Source of the DNA: Amblyornis subalaris
Taxonomy: Eukaryota; Chordata; Aves; Passeriformes; Ptilonorhynchidae
Direction of reading: 5' to 3'
Assembly (NCBI GenBank): GCA_018881555.1
Contig: JACAXG010000125.1
Location: forward strand, 286,680-350,679
DNA: 64,000 bases
Position 1 is the stretch's first letter, and the number at the start of each line of letters is the position of its first letter. Shown one piece after another: positions 54,249 to 64,000 of this stretch. The notes under the pieces were generated by a model, which worked only from the letters and a program-made list of their open reading frames with translations, was not told the origin of the DNA and did no database searches. The position numbers and the translations under genes are program-made.

Positions 54249-54979
54249 TCGGAAATTTTGGGTTTCATTCCCAAAATAAGTGGGATAATGATGGAATGGG
54301 GATTCACTGGGGCTAAGAGGGAATTGAACCTGGCTTAACGAGGCTTTGTGTTAATTAATGAGCAGACCTAACGAGGGAATGCGTTTCTTCCCCATATTCC
54401 AGCCCTTCCGATCCTGCTCTGGGATCTCCTGCGGTCCGGTCGCTTCCTGGCTGGGGACAAACCAGGGAAAAGCTGGACTTGTCCCCCCAAGTCCTTGATC
54501 TGGGATTTGAAGGCTTTTTCTCTCCCGTTTGGGACCCCACAGCTTCATTCCCATGGGAAAAAGGCCGCTCAGGGAGCCGTGGGCTGTCATTCCCTATTCC
54601 ATGGGGTTTTTCCCTCATTACTCCGAGCTCCAGTGATTAAAGCTCCGCTCATTAACTCCATTCTCCCTGTCCCGCTGGCAGCCGGAGCGCCTGGGATGGC
54701 TCGGGAATGCTGGAAGCTGGAGCCAGCCCCGTCCGGCTGCTGCCTGCTCCGGCTCCGGGGGCAATCCCGGGTGTCCCTGACTTACTCGGGAGAGGGTTTG
54801 CCTTCCATCCCTGGCACGTGGAAACGGGAATGAAGGAGAGTTGTTCACGGATGGCTCCGAGCACGGGATCTCAGGGAAGCTTTCCCATCCCAAATATCCG
54901 AGTTCTGGAGTCAGTGTTGGATCGGGGCAGGGTTTCCTTANCCCAGCACTCGGGTTTTAGGAGAGGTTCCCTCTGGGAT

Positions 54980-55140
54980 TAGAACTATGGAATGGTTTGG
55001 GTGGGAAGGGACCTTAAATCCCATCCCATTCCAAGCCCCTGTGGCACCTTCNGGCTTCCCAGCCCTTTCCAGCCTGGCCTTGCCCGTGGCAGGGGGATGG
55101 AATTTTAATGTCCCTTCCCACCCANACCATTCCAGTNTGT
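54980..55140 (-). mobile_element. CR1 LINE 3' fragment with a rearranged middle
   Basis: Left part is antisense (CTATGGAATGGTTTGGGTGG, GGGACCTTAAATCCCATCCC). At the right edge (GCCCGTGGCAGGGGGATGGA, then CCCTTCCCACCC and CCATTCCAGT) a second 3' end reads in the sense direction, so two ends face each other. Confidence 0.75.
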
Positions 55141-56089
55141 CCATTTTCTTTTCCAAACGTGNAATTCCCTCATTTNTGACCACAGTCTCCAGCTCAGCTC
55201 CTCCTCCTTAGCCAGGGACACTTAACCCCGGAGTTTTGATTTATAATGGAATTTTATTTTTTATTCCTTATCCTTCCTCTTCCCACTGCCCCTCAGAGCC
55301 TGAAGGAAACTCCCCCATCTCTCCCAAACTTCCATCTCTTAATTCCTGTCAGCCTGGAACAAAGACAGCAGAAAGCTGGGAAATCTGGAACTCCCAAAAC
55401 ATCCCAGGAAGGGCTGAGGGAGCTTTTCCCTTTATTTTTTGGGATCACCNGGCACAAGGACCTTTTTAATAAATAATTAATAAATTTCTCCTGCTGGAAG
55501 ATGAGCTCAGGGGAATACTGGGTTTGGATCTGTCCCCAAAATCCNGAGAGCTCTTGGAATTCCATCCTTATTTATCCCTCCCACCGTCATCCGTGGTCGT
55601 TTGGGCCTGACCATCCCACCCGGGAGGTTTTCCAAGGATAANCCAGCTCCCGGTTGTGTTTTAAGCGTGGAAAACAAGCTCAGCTTGAAACTTTTAAACT
55701 CCTTTTCCTTCCTGTCTGTGGCAAAACCCCAAATTTGATGTGCAGGGAGNGAAACCTGGGAATTTGAATGAATTCCATCCCCGTGGAATAAATCCCCATG
55801 AGTGCCAGGCTGGGGAGTGGGGAGGAGATTCCAGTGGGAAGTGGGAATTGGGCGTGGCGGGGGCTCCGGAAGGATCCCTGCTTTTGATAATCGGATTTTT
55901 GTCTCCACAAATCAATCCCAGATTGGTCCCCGAGGGCCACTGGGCTCCGGGAAAGGGGCTGGGAAAACGGACACGGAATTATTGAAGGGCCTGGAGGATC
56001 CAATAATGGGCATTAAAAAACGGAATCCAGGCTTTTCCTTGGCCTAAAGCTGCCCTCAGAGGGAAATGGGAGAGACACTGGGAGGTACT

Positions 56090-57070
56090 GGGATTAAATG
56101 ATGATTTTATAAATATACATATTTATATATATTCTCCCTACAAGGTATTGACATTAAAGTACTATTTTATTGTTTAATAAAATAAATATTTAATTATATT
56201 AAATGATTATATTATATATTAAATCATTATTTTATTTCCATATACTACAAGTACTTTGTAATTATATATATATATTACAAAGTACTGGTATTAAATTATC
56301 ATTATATATATAGAATATATATTTTTATATGTATACACTACAAGGTATTGCTATTAAATTATTATTTTAATATTTAATAAAATAAATAATTATATTGTAT
56401 ATTAAATAATTATATTATTATATTGTATATTAAATTATTATTTTATTTCTATATACTACAAGTACTTTTTAATTATATATATATATTACAAAGTACTGGT
56501 ATTAAATCATCATTATATATATAGAATATATATTTTTATATGTATACACTACAAGGTATTGATACAACATTATTATTTTAATATTTAATAAAATAAATAA
56601 TTATATTGTATATTAAATAATTATAATATTGTATATTAAATTATTATTTTATTTCTATATACTACAAGTACTTTTTAATTATATATATATTACAAAGTAC
56701 TGGTATTAAATTATCATTATATATATATATTTTTATACACACTACAAGGTACTGATACTAAATTATTATTTTAATAATAAAATAAATATACTATATTATA
56801 TTATTATTTTAAATATTGAAGGACTTTATTTTTATCTAATACAAGTACTTTGTAATTATATTTACTACAGAGTACTGGTATTAAATTATTATATAATATA
56901 TATTTATATNTACATATACAAAATATACATATTTATATATATAAATACATGTATTTATAGATCTATGCACACAGAGAATATAAAATGGCTGCTGCTATAT
57001 ATAAAATATATATATAGCATATACATATAAATATATTCTATATNTATAAATATATTCTATATATAATGGC
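56090..57070. repeat. AT-rich tandem array, about 200 bp unit
   Basis: Copies begin at CTACAAGGTATTG (56138, 56338, 56549) and CTACAAGGTACTG (56742), giving spacings of 200, 211 and 193 bp, followed by decayed TATA-rich sequence to about 57070. Each unit contains AGTACTTTGTAAT, an AT loop and ATTACAAAGTACT, an inverted repeat. It is perfect in the first copy (56250-56262 with 56274-56286) and has one mismatch in the second and third. Confidence 0.92.
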
Positions 57071-57509
57071 TGCTACAAAAGGAGTGATATTTTTATGGTA
57101 TCTGAGTCCCATAAAAGAATCCATCCCATAAAATGATCCCATTTTTATTTCTGGGCACATCCCGGGAGCGGAGCAGATGGGACCATTCCTGTGGATTCCA
57201 TCCCCGGTTTTAATGGGAAGGAATTCAGGAGCGAATGTTTGCAGGGAGGGAGGAGGGGGAGGCTGCAGGCAGACAGGGATTCAGGTGACTCCCATGGGAT
57301 GCAGCATTCGGGCGGCAGGAATTGTTTGGAATATTTTCCATGAGCTGAGGAGTCTGGCCGGGGCGGGGGATGTGGAATGCTGGTTTGGACCTGAAAAATG
57401 AATGGATNGGATGGGGCTTTATTTTTTCCTTTTTTTCCTTTTTTTTCCCCCTTATTTTCCTTTTCTGTTTCCCAGTGGATCCAGTGCAGGTGGATCAGAG
57501 AATCANGGC

Positions 57510-57845
57510 ATGGAATCCTGGAATGGTTTGAGTGGGAAAGGACCTCAAAGCCCATCCATGGGCAGGGACACCTCCCACTATCCCAGGCTGCTCCAGCCTG
57601 GCCTTGGACACTTTCAGGGATCCAGGGGCAGCCACAGCTTCTCTGGGAATTCCATCCCAGTTCCTCCCCACCCTCCCAGCCAGGAATTCCTTCCCAAGAT
57701 CCCATCTGGCAGTGGGAAGCCATTCCCTGTGTCCTGTCTTCTAATTCCTTGTCCCAAGTCCCTCTCCAGCTCTCCTGGAGCTCCTTTAGGCACTGGAAGG
57801 AGCTCTGAGCTCTCCCTGGATCCTTCCCTTCTCCAGGTGAGAGGG
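57510..57845 (-). mobile_element. CR1 LINE fragment
   Basis: GGAATCCTGGAATGGTTTGA, CACCTCCCACTATCCCAGGC, TCTCTGGGAATTCCATCCCA, CTTCCCTTCTCCAGGTGAGA. Confidence 0.92.
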
Positions 57846-59354
57846 ATGGNATGCTCCAGCTGCTCGGGGTTCCCGCAGTTCCAGGCACATCCAGACACCC
57901 CATGGGATCCACTGTCAAATCCTGCCCTGATCCAGGTGCCCTTTCCTCCTCCTGGATGTTAGGAATCCAAGCCGGCTCTTTCCGTCGTTATTTGTGGGGG
58001 TGTGACGTTGGCATTCCCNCAGCTCCCGCTCGGAACACAGCTCATTATCCCTGTTTTTGTACAGTTCCCACCTTCCTGGTATCCAGCAGCTGTTCAGTTG
58101 CACAAGCTTCTTAATTCCCAGTAAAAAAATGGCTGCAAGGGTGTTGGGAGAGGGGAATATTCAAGCCTGGGAATACTCAACTCCCTGGTGCAGTTTAGGA
58201 TTTGTGTGCTCGTCTCCCCGAACGAAAAATAAGTATAAAATATGGAGTTACTTTTTAGGGAAGAATCAGCTTCTCAGTGCCAAAACCCATCATTCCCTGG
58301 CTTTTTTCTCCCGAGGGGATGGAGGGATGGACATTCCAGGCTGTTCCTCAGGGATGGGTGCTCGTCCCTCTCTGCTCCAGCCACCTTCCCTTTCCCTATT
58401 CCCATCAGAGCAGTGATACTTCGGAATTGTTTCCAGCAGGGAGGATGCTGTGTTTTGGGAATGGCAGGAATTCCTGCGCTGCTGCCTGGTGTTTTCCTTA
58501 ATACCCACCATGAGCTGGGCCGTGGGCTTGGATGCAGCTGGANGTTTTGCAGGCCTGTGGGAAACTCGATTTTTTAAGGAAGAAATTTCCTCTGATCCTG
58601 AAATCTCGAGGCAGGATCTGTAACCGAGCCATTTTCGGAGCTGATCCATATTCAGAGCTCCTGGATACCCCTAATTTAGCAAAAATAGGAACCAGGAGAG
58701 CATAAATTAATTAATTTATTGTCACTCAGCCTCAGCACCTCCAGCACACTCACCCAGTGCTGAGCAGCCGAAAACCTTCCCCTTCAGGAGCTCTTTGGAG
58801 CCACCTTTAATCCGAAATAAACTCATCCCCCGGCTCGAACGGACCTTCCAGGATTGACCTGGAGCTGGAAATCCGCAGCCCAAGGATTTCCCGGAAATCC
58901 ATCCCTGCTGTTGGGGCAGTGGGGACACTGTGGTCGTTCCCTTCAGTGCCAGAGGGGTGAGGCTGCTCCTGGTTCCGGGCTTTGAGGAGCAGGTTTGGGA
59001 AGAGCTGTGCGGGAAGGGAGGTGATTGATTAACAAATACTTTGCTGTTAAATAATTTGTGTCTCGTAAAACCCATCAAATACCACTTTTTGGGNCGTGAA
59101 CATGAAACCTCGGCCGTTATGTTGGAATTTATCCCGAAATTACAGCTAGAAGGTGGCAGCTCCTCGCTGGAGGGCCCAGCCTTTGTTTGCTGCCCACGTT
59201 TAACCTGAGCTGGGCCGGCTCGGGTGATCCGCAATAAATAAATCAATGGAATTCCATAAATAAAGGATGGAGCTGCCTGGGAGGCAGAGGGTGAGGAATC
59301 AGCAGTAAACGAGTCCTCAGGAAGTGTTTGTAAAGCTGAGCAGGGTCAGGAGCT

Positions 59355-59475
59355 GACAGGAGGAGGCCTGGCCACCCTTTCCAGGAGGAAATTCCTGCTG
59401 GTGTCCAACCTGAGCCTCCCCTGGCACAGCTCGAGGCCGTTCCCTCTTTTCCCATCTCTGATTCCCTGGGAGAAG
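59355..59475 (-). mobile_element. CR1 LINE fragment
   Basis: CCACCCTTTCCAGGAGGAAA, GGTGTCCAACCTGAGCCTCC, GGCACAGCTCGAGGCCGTTC. No 3' terminus. Confidence 0.85.
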
Positions 59476-59699
59476 ATCCCAATCNCCCCCAGCTGCCCTC
59501 TCCTGTCCAGGAGCTGTGCAGAGCCAGAAGGACATTCCCGATCCCTGCAGAGATCCCAGCAAACCTCACCCGGCACAAATCCTGGCGCAGATCCCACTTT
59601 TCCCGCTCTCTCCCTGCGGAGATCCCTGGCAAGGGAGGATTTGGAGGCGCTTCCCAAGGCACTGCCCGCGCTCCACGGGCACGGATCCCACATTTCCCA

Positions 59700-59935
59700 C
59701 AATCCCGGGATGCTTTGGGTGGGAAGGACCTTCCAGCTCATCCCGAAGGTCCCCCCAGATCCTCCTTTTCTCCAGGCTGAGCCCCTTTCCCAGCTCCCTC
59801 AGGAATTCTCCAGCCCCTTCCCAGCTCCGCTCCCTTCCCTGGACATGCTCCAGCCCCTCCTGGTCTTGTCAGGAGGGGCCCAAAAGCGAGCCCAGGATTC
59901 AAGGCCTCACCAGGCCCAAGTGGTAGCCAATTCCC
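59700..59935 (-). mobile_element. CR1 LINE fragment with an internal deletion
   Basis: The 3' terminus (GGGATGCTTTGGGTGGGAAG) is joined directly to a more 5' part (TCCTTTTCTCCAGGCTGAGC, then CAGCTCCCTCAGGAATTCTC). The usual middle few hundred bases are missing. Confidence 0.82.
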
Positions 59936-61049
59936 AGCTGGAATTCCAAGGGAAGGGGACGTNCCCTGCCTGAAGCCACCGATGGGAACGTGCAGGTTTT
60001 TGTTGGCAACACCTTGGGAACACCGGGACACCGCACAGGGACAGCTTCCCTCACCCTCTGTCCCGGGAGAGGCTCTGAATCTCTTCCCAATCCGCTTTAA
60101 ATTCCCAGGCAGCTGCTGACATTTGCAGTTGGAAGAAATTCCTGCACACGCCGGATCGTGGAGCTGGATGATCCTCAAAGCCCATCGATCCAAACGTTGG
60201 GATTTTTCCGCAGGCTCTCGCTCCCCCTCGTGCCTGCACGGGGCTCTTGCAGCTTTCCAGCTGGAATTCGCCTCATTCCCTCCTTCTTCCAGCAGCCCTG
60301 GCTTGTTCCCATCCTTCTGTCGTTGAATCGTGCCCAGCTTTTCCTGCATGGAATGGCAATTCCTGTATTTTTGAGGATTTGGACAGTAATTCCTAATTCT
60401 TGTTCTCCNGGCAGGGCTTTAATCCCGTTCAGCTTTTGGTTTCTGGAAAATTTATATTTCCTGAGGTNTGAGCTGTTCTCTGCTCTGAAACTCATCCCTA
60501 AGTGGTTTATTAATCCCANAGGGATTTATTACCACTTTATCAAAGCAGGGTTCAAAAGCTTTTCCCAATTGTGATCCCTTTTCCTGGAGCTGGGACTCGG
60601 AGCAGCTTTCCGAGCAGATCACTGCTGATATTTCCTTTATATTTTTAATAATAAACCTTGGTTTGGCTCAGGGGTGTCNGGAACCACCATCCACAGGGAG
60701 TTAAAGGTTGGGGAGCTTCAGGGGGATTTTGTTCCGGTGTTTTCACCTCTGACCTGAGGGAATCATGGTAGGGAAGGAGGAAAATCCTGATTTCCTTGTT
60801 CTGACCTAAAGCTTCATCTCATCTAAAACTTGAAAGGACTTAAATATTCATTGTCCATGTTTTTTAGGGTTTTTTTTNCCTAAGATGAGGTTGTAGAGCC
60901 CAGCATGAGAAGCGATGGGAACACACCTCTAGTGCTGAAATTCCTGATCCAAGTTGTTATCCAAAACGTTAAAGGTTTTCAATGGAAAACGCAAAAACTC
61001 GGGGTGTAATATTGGGATGTTTGGTCAGTAAGCAGAGTTGGATCAAACT

Positions 61050-61115
61050 TCCCAGGATGGCTGAGCTTGGAAGGTCTCGGGATCATCAAGTCCAGTTCGA
61101 GCAGGGCCACCTGGG
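61050..61115 (-). mobile_element. Possible CR1 LINE 3' remnant
   Basis: GATGGCTGAGCTTGGAAGGT, then GATCATCAAGTCCAGTTC; an old, weak match. Confidence 0.5.
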
Positions 61116-61389
61116 GCAGGTTGGCCGGGACCGAATCCCATCAGGTGTTGGATATCCCCAAGGATGGAGTCCTTGTTCCACAGCAGGGTCACCCTCCCAG
61201 GAAACCAGGGAATTTTTTAAGGTGCAGTGGAATTTCTGGTGTTTCAGTTTGTTCCTCTTGGCTGTTCCTTCGCTCCCGTCAGCTGTTGGCACTCACTGTC
61301 CAAGTCCTCTTGTGCCAAGATGTCCTTTCTCCTGGTGGAACATTCCCAGCTCTTGGCTTTTCCAAGGGATGCTCTGCTCCCTTGACCAT

Positions 61390-61835
61390 GGAAAAGGACC
61401 CACGCTGGAGCAGGGTCCTGAAGGACTGACCCCATGGACAAAGGGATCCACACTGGAGCAGCCTATTCCTGGAGGACTGACCCCATGGACACAGGGATCC
61501 ACGCTGGAGCAGTTCCTGAAGGACTGACCCCATGGAAAGGACTAACACTGGAGCAGGCTATTCCTGAAGGACTGACCCCATGGAAAAGAGATCCATGCTG
61601 GAGCAGTTCCTCAAGGACTGACCCCATGGAAAAGGGAGCCACACTGAAGCAGTTCCTCAAGGACTGACCCCATGGAAGGAGTTCCATGCTGGAGCAGTTC
61701 CTGAAGGACTGACCCCATGGGAAAAGGAATCCATGCTGGAGCAGTTCCCGAAGAACTGCAGCCCACGGGAAGGACATTGGAGAAGTTCCTGGAGGACTGT
61801 TTCCCACGGGAGAGACCCCACACTGGANCAGGGAA
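61390..61835. repeat. Minisatellite, unit about 45-60 bp
   Basis: Eight or so copies of GACTGACCCCATGG, then GGGATCCACACTGGAGCAG, then TTCCTGAAG. Copies vary in length, mainly through an optional CTATTCCTG insert. Open frames on both strands reflect the periodicity. Confidence 0.92.
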
Positions 61836-61929
61836 GAGCGTGAGGAGGAAGGAGCAGAGACCCACGTGAGGAACTGAGCACAGCTCCCATTCCCTGTCCC
61901 CATGTGCTGGTCGGGGAGGAGGCCGAGGA

Positions 61930-62065
61930 AACAGCCTCAGATTGCACCTGGGAAGGTTCAGGTTGGATATGAGGGAAAAATTCTTCATGGAAAAGGCTCC
62001 CCATCCCTGGGGGGATTTCAAAACCCTGTGGACGTGGCCCTTGGGGACATGGATCAGGGGTGGCC
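61930..62065 (+). mobile_element. CR1 LINE fragment
   Basis: AGGTTCAGGTTGGATATGAG, GGGAAAAATTCTTCATGG, GTGGACGTGGCCCTTGGGGA. The 3' terminus is missing. Confidence 0.83.
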
Positions 62066-62836
62066 TTGGCAGTGGGAAAATATCACCCNAAATATAACAA
62101 ACTCCCAGACCTTTCCAGCAGAGGAGGGGAATTCCAAGGGAGAAAAAGAAGGGGAATGCTCCCAACCCCACTTTGGCTGTGCCCTGGTCACTCCGCGGGT
62201 GGAATTGTGCTGGTGACATTCCAAAGAGGGCTCGGAAAGCGCTCGTGGAAGCGTGGAATTTTGAGCGGATCAGAGAGGATCCCTCGGTTCCCTCAACTCA
62301 AGCCTTCAGCCCTGCGAAGGGGCAGGATTGTGTTTGGATCCCAGTCTGGNATACCGTGGAGCTGCCGGATGTGGAATTGCGCCGTGGCAGGAGCAGGGGA
62401 TCGATCCCTTTGCAAATCTGTGTGCAAAACGTTCCTTTGTGTCCTCTGTGCTCAGCAGAGGGAGCTGCAGCCCGCTCCATCCCGCTTTTCCCTGGGATTT
62501 GGGGCTGAATGCCGATCGTTTCAGAGCGTTCCTCTTGGAATGGGAAGTTCGTTCCGAACTCCTGTCGAGCTGAAGCTGGGCTTGGGTCGGCGCTGGAGGT
62601 GTCCCTGTGCTCTTTGCTTTGAGCCTGCAGGGNTTTTTGGTGGTGCCAAATAAAATCCTTGGCGTGGGAAACCTCCAGGAGTAAATCCAGGAGTGTGCCT
62701 GCGGGATATCGCTGTCGGATCCATCGGGGTGTTGGAATTTTGGGGCTGGGATCGTCAGCAGGTGATGGATGGATGTCTCCTCCAGGCCACAGCGAGTGAG
62801 CAGAGCTGAGTGGGAAACCACAGCTGGAAAAATGGG

Positions 62837-63255
62837 CTGGATCTGAGCACTTCCCTGGTTTGGGATTTGGAGCAGGAATGAGGAATCCATCACTCTGCTG
62901 AATGCTTGGATATCGAGGCTGGATCTGAGCACTTCCCTGGTTCAGGATTTGGAGCAGGAGTGAGGAATCCATCGCTCCCCTGAATGCTTGGGTAATGAGA
63001 CTGGATCTGAGCACTTCCCTGGTTTGGGATTTGGAGCGGGAATGAGGAATCGAGCACTCTGCTGGATGCTTGGATAAGGAGGCTGGATCTGAGCACTTCC
63101 CTGGTTTGGGATTTGAGCAGGAATGAGGAATCCATCANTCCCCTGAACNCTTGNATANCGAGGCTGGATCTGAGCACTTCCCTGGTTTGGGATTTGGAGC
63201 GGGAATGAGGAACCCAGCACTCCCCTGAACGCTTGGATAACGAGGCTGGATCCTA
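62837..63255. repeat. 82-bp minisatellite upstream of the alternative AHCYL2 exon
   Basis: Units start at CTGGATCTGAGCACTTCC at 62837, 62919, 63001, 63083 and 63164, with a last partial unit at 63245. Spacing is 81-82 bp. Units also share GGTTTGGGATTTGGAGC and GAATGAGGAATCCA. The array ends about 95 bp before ATG 63348. Confidence 0.95.
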
Positions 63256-63347
63256 GCGGAGACCTCCCCTGGGAGATGTGTCCCCGCAGCCCCCTCTGCA
63301 TCCCGCGGCGTTCCCAAAAGTGAGCGTGGCGGGATTTGCCGGCGGAG
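63256..63347 (+). promoter_or_regulatory. AHCYL2: Possible alternative AHCYL2 promoter/5' UTR
   Basis: A short GC- and CpG-richer patch (CCCCGCAGCCCC, CCCGCGGCG, GAGCGTGGCGGG, CCGGCGGAG) between the 82-bp array and ATG 63348, in an otherwise CpG-poor intron. No TATA box is seen. It is inferred to be a promoter only because of the adjacent exon. Confidence 0.4.
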
Positions 63348-63392
63348 ATGTGGGACGGCGGTGCCTCCGCCTTCCACCTGCCCGAGTGGATG
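63348..63392 (+). CDS. AHCYL2: Probable alternative first coding exon of AHCYL2
   Basis: ATG (context GGCGGAGATGT) opens a 15-codon exon encoding MWDGGASAFHLPEWM. It ends exactly at a strong consensus donor, GTGAGT at 63393. The donor is phase 0, as is the donor of exon 1 at 22438, so both could splice to the same exon 2. N-terminal splice variants of long-IRBIT are known in mammals. I believe one starts with a short SAFHMPEWM-like peptide, but I cannot verify that here. This variant would lack the whole 131-residue appendage. It lies 40.9 kb downstream of exon 1. Confidence 0.72.
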
Positions 63393-64000
63393 GTGAGTTC
63401 CTGCCCTTCTGTTTTCCTGCTGCATTCCCGGAGGGATCTTTAGGATCCGGAGGCATTTAGCTGTGACGAGGGTCGTTAAGGTGGGAGGTTAACGAGCGTC
63501 GTTTTTTGCCTCGTTTAAAATGGATGATTCCCCCCCTGGTCTGTTGTATTAACAATTAATTTTTGTAGGAATTTGGGACTGGAGTGGGAGAATCCGTAGT
63601 GTGTTCCAGGAGACTTTGGAATTTCATCGCAGCTTTAATTTTGATAATCAATTTCGTTGGAGTAAAACCCCTAAAACCTGGAGACGCCCTCCAGNGCAAC
63701 GCGTGCCCCCGGTTTTGGTGGTGAAAGAGTTTAGAGTTGAGACCAGCAAACGTTAAAATCCACTTTTCTCCGCTCCTCTGGTGGAAAGAATTCCCAAAGC
63801 AGCCGAAAATACAATGACATTGCTCCAAAAACCGGGCGAGGCGCAAGGTTCCGTGTCTGGGATTGGCTCCGCGTGTCCCCCGAGGGTTCGTGTGCTCCAA
63901 AAATGTGTNGATGTTTGTTCTCTCTTCCTGTATTTCTGCTCACATCTCCGATTTCTGGATCTGAACTTGTCCCTCCTGGTAGTTCTTCTAAAAATACTTG
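63393..64000. other. Intron sequence after the alternative exon
   Basis: Unique sequence to the end of the window, with no repeat family or exon recognised. Confidence 0.5.

Larger units (their letters stand above)
22438..64000 (+). other. AHCYL2: AHCYL2 intron 1 (continues past the window)
   Basis: More than 41 kb without exon 2. From 22438 to about 25440 and 25515-26984 it is CR1-free and moderately AT-rich. The stretches 29035-30860, 31110-32940, 35340-36880, 39050-40550, 43040-44540, 49830-51160, 51710-52100, 52210-52995, 53120-54025, 55145-56085, 57850-59350 and 60000-61050 hold no repeat family or gene that I can name. The rest is CR1 fragments and tandem repeats, listed individually. 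None of the many short frames has splice sites and composition that I would defend, except the exon at 63348. Confidence 0.8.

Noticed and set aside
56090..57070. Replication origin or centromere-like satellite
   Set aside because: Only about four recognisable 200-bp units plus decayed sequence; too short and local for a centromeric satellite, and AT-richness alone does not show an origin.

Overview
The window is vertebrate nuclear DNA, almost certainly from a bird and probably a songbird. It has split genes with GT-AG introns and CpG-island promoters. About three dozen truncated copies of the avian LINE CR1 lie on both strands. The gene order TSPAN33 - SMO - AHCYL2 matches human 7q32. Single N bases are scattered throughout, including inside otherwise intact exons, and look like unresolved consensus positions.

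Layout, with all genes on the + strand. 402-1887 holds the last two exons of an unidentified gene for a small single-pass membrane protein; its 5' part lies outside the window. 3998-7310 is a complete 8-exon TSPAN33 (284 aa, a TspanC8 tetraspanin). 10277-15623 is a complete 12-exon SMO (798 aa, Smoothened). 22045-22437 is coding exon 1 of AHCYL2 (long-IRBIT). Everything from 22438 to 64000 is the first intron of AHCYL2, except for a probable alternative first coding exon at 63348-63392. That exon has the same phase-0 donor as exon 1.

The first 11.5 kb is packed with unrelated GC-rich or purine/pyrimidine-biased minisatellites. They include a 1.8 kb array of a nearly self-complementary unit that ends just upstream of the SMO CpG island, and an array of about 40 bp units filling SMO intron 1. 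The AHCYL2 intron is instead dominated by CR1 fragments plus AT-rich microsatellites. It also holds a roughly 200 bp AT-rich tandem repeat carrying hairpins and two longer-unit arrays near its 3' side.

Functionally the genes are neighbours by ancestry, not an operon. TSPAN33 controls ADAM10 trafficking, SMO is the Hedgehog signal transducer, and AHCYL2 modulates IP3 receptors and ion transporters. I see no exotic multi-gene system. The observations most worth checking are the alternative AHCYL2 exon, a GC-AG intron in SMO, paired ZNF143-like sites at the AHCYL2 promoter, the self-complementary minisatellite beside SMO, and two CR1 copies with apparent 5' inversions.
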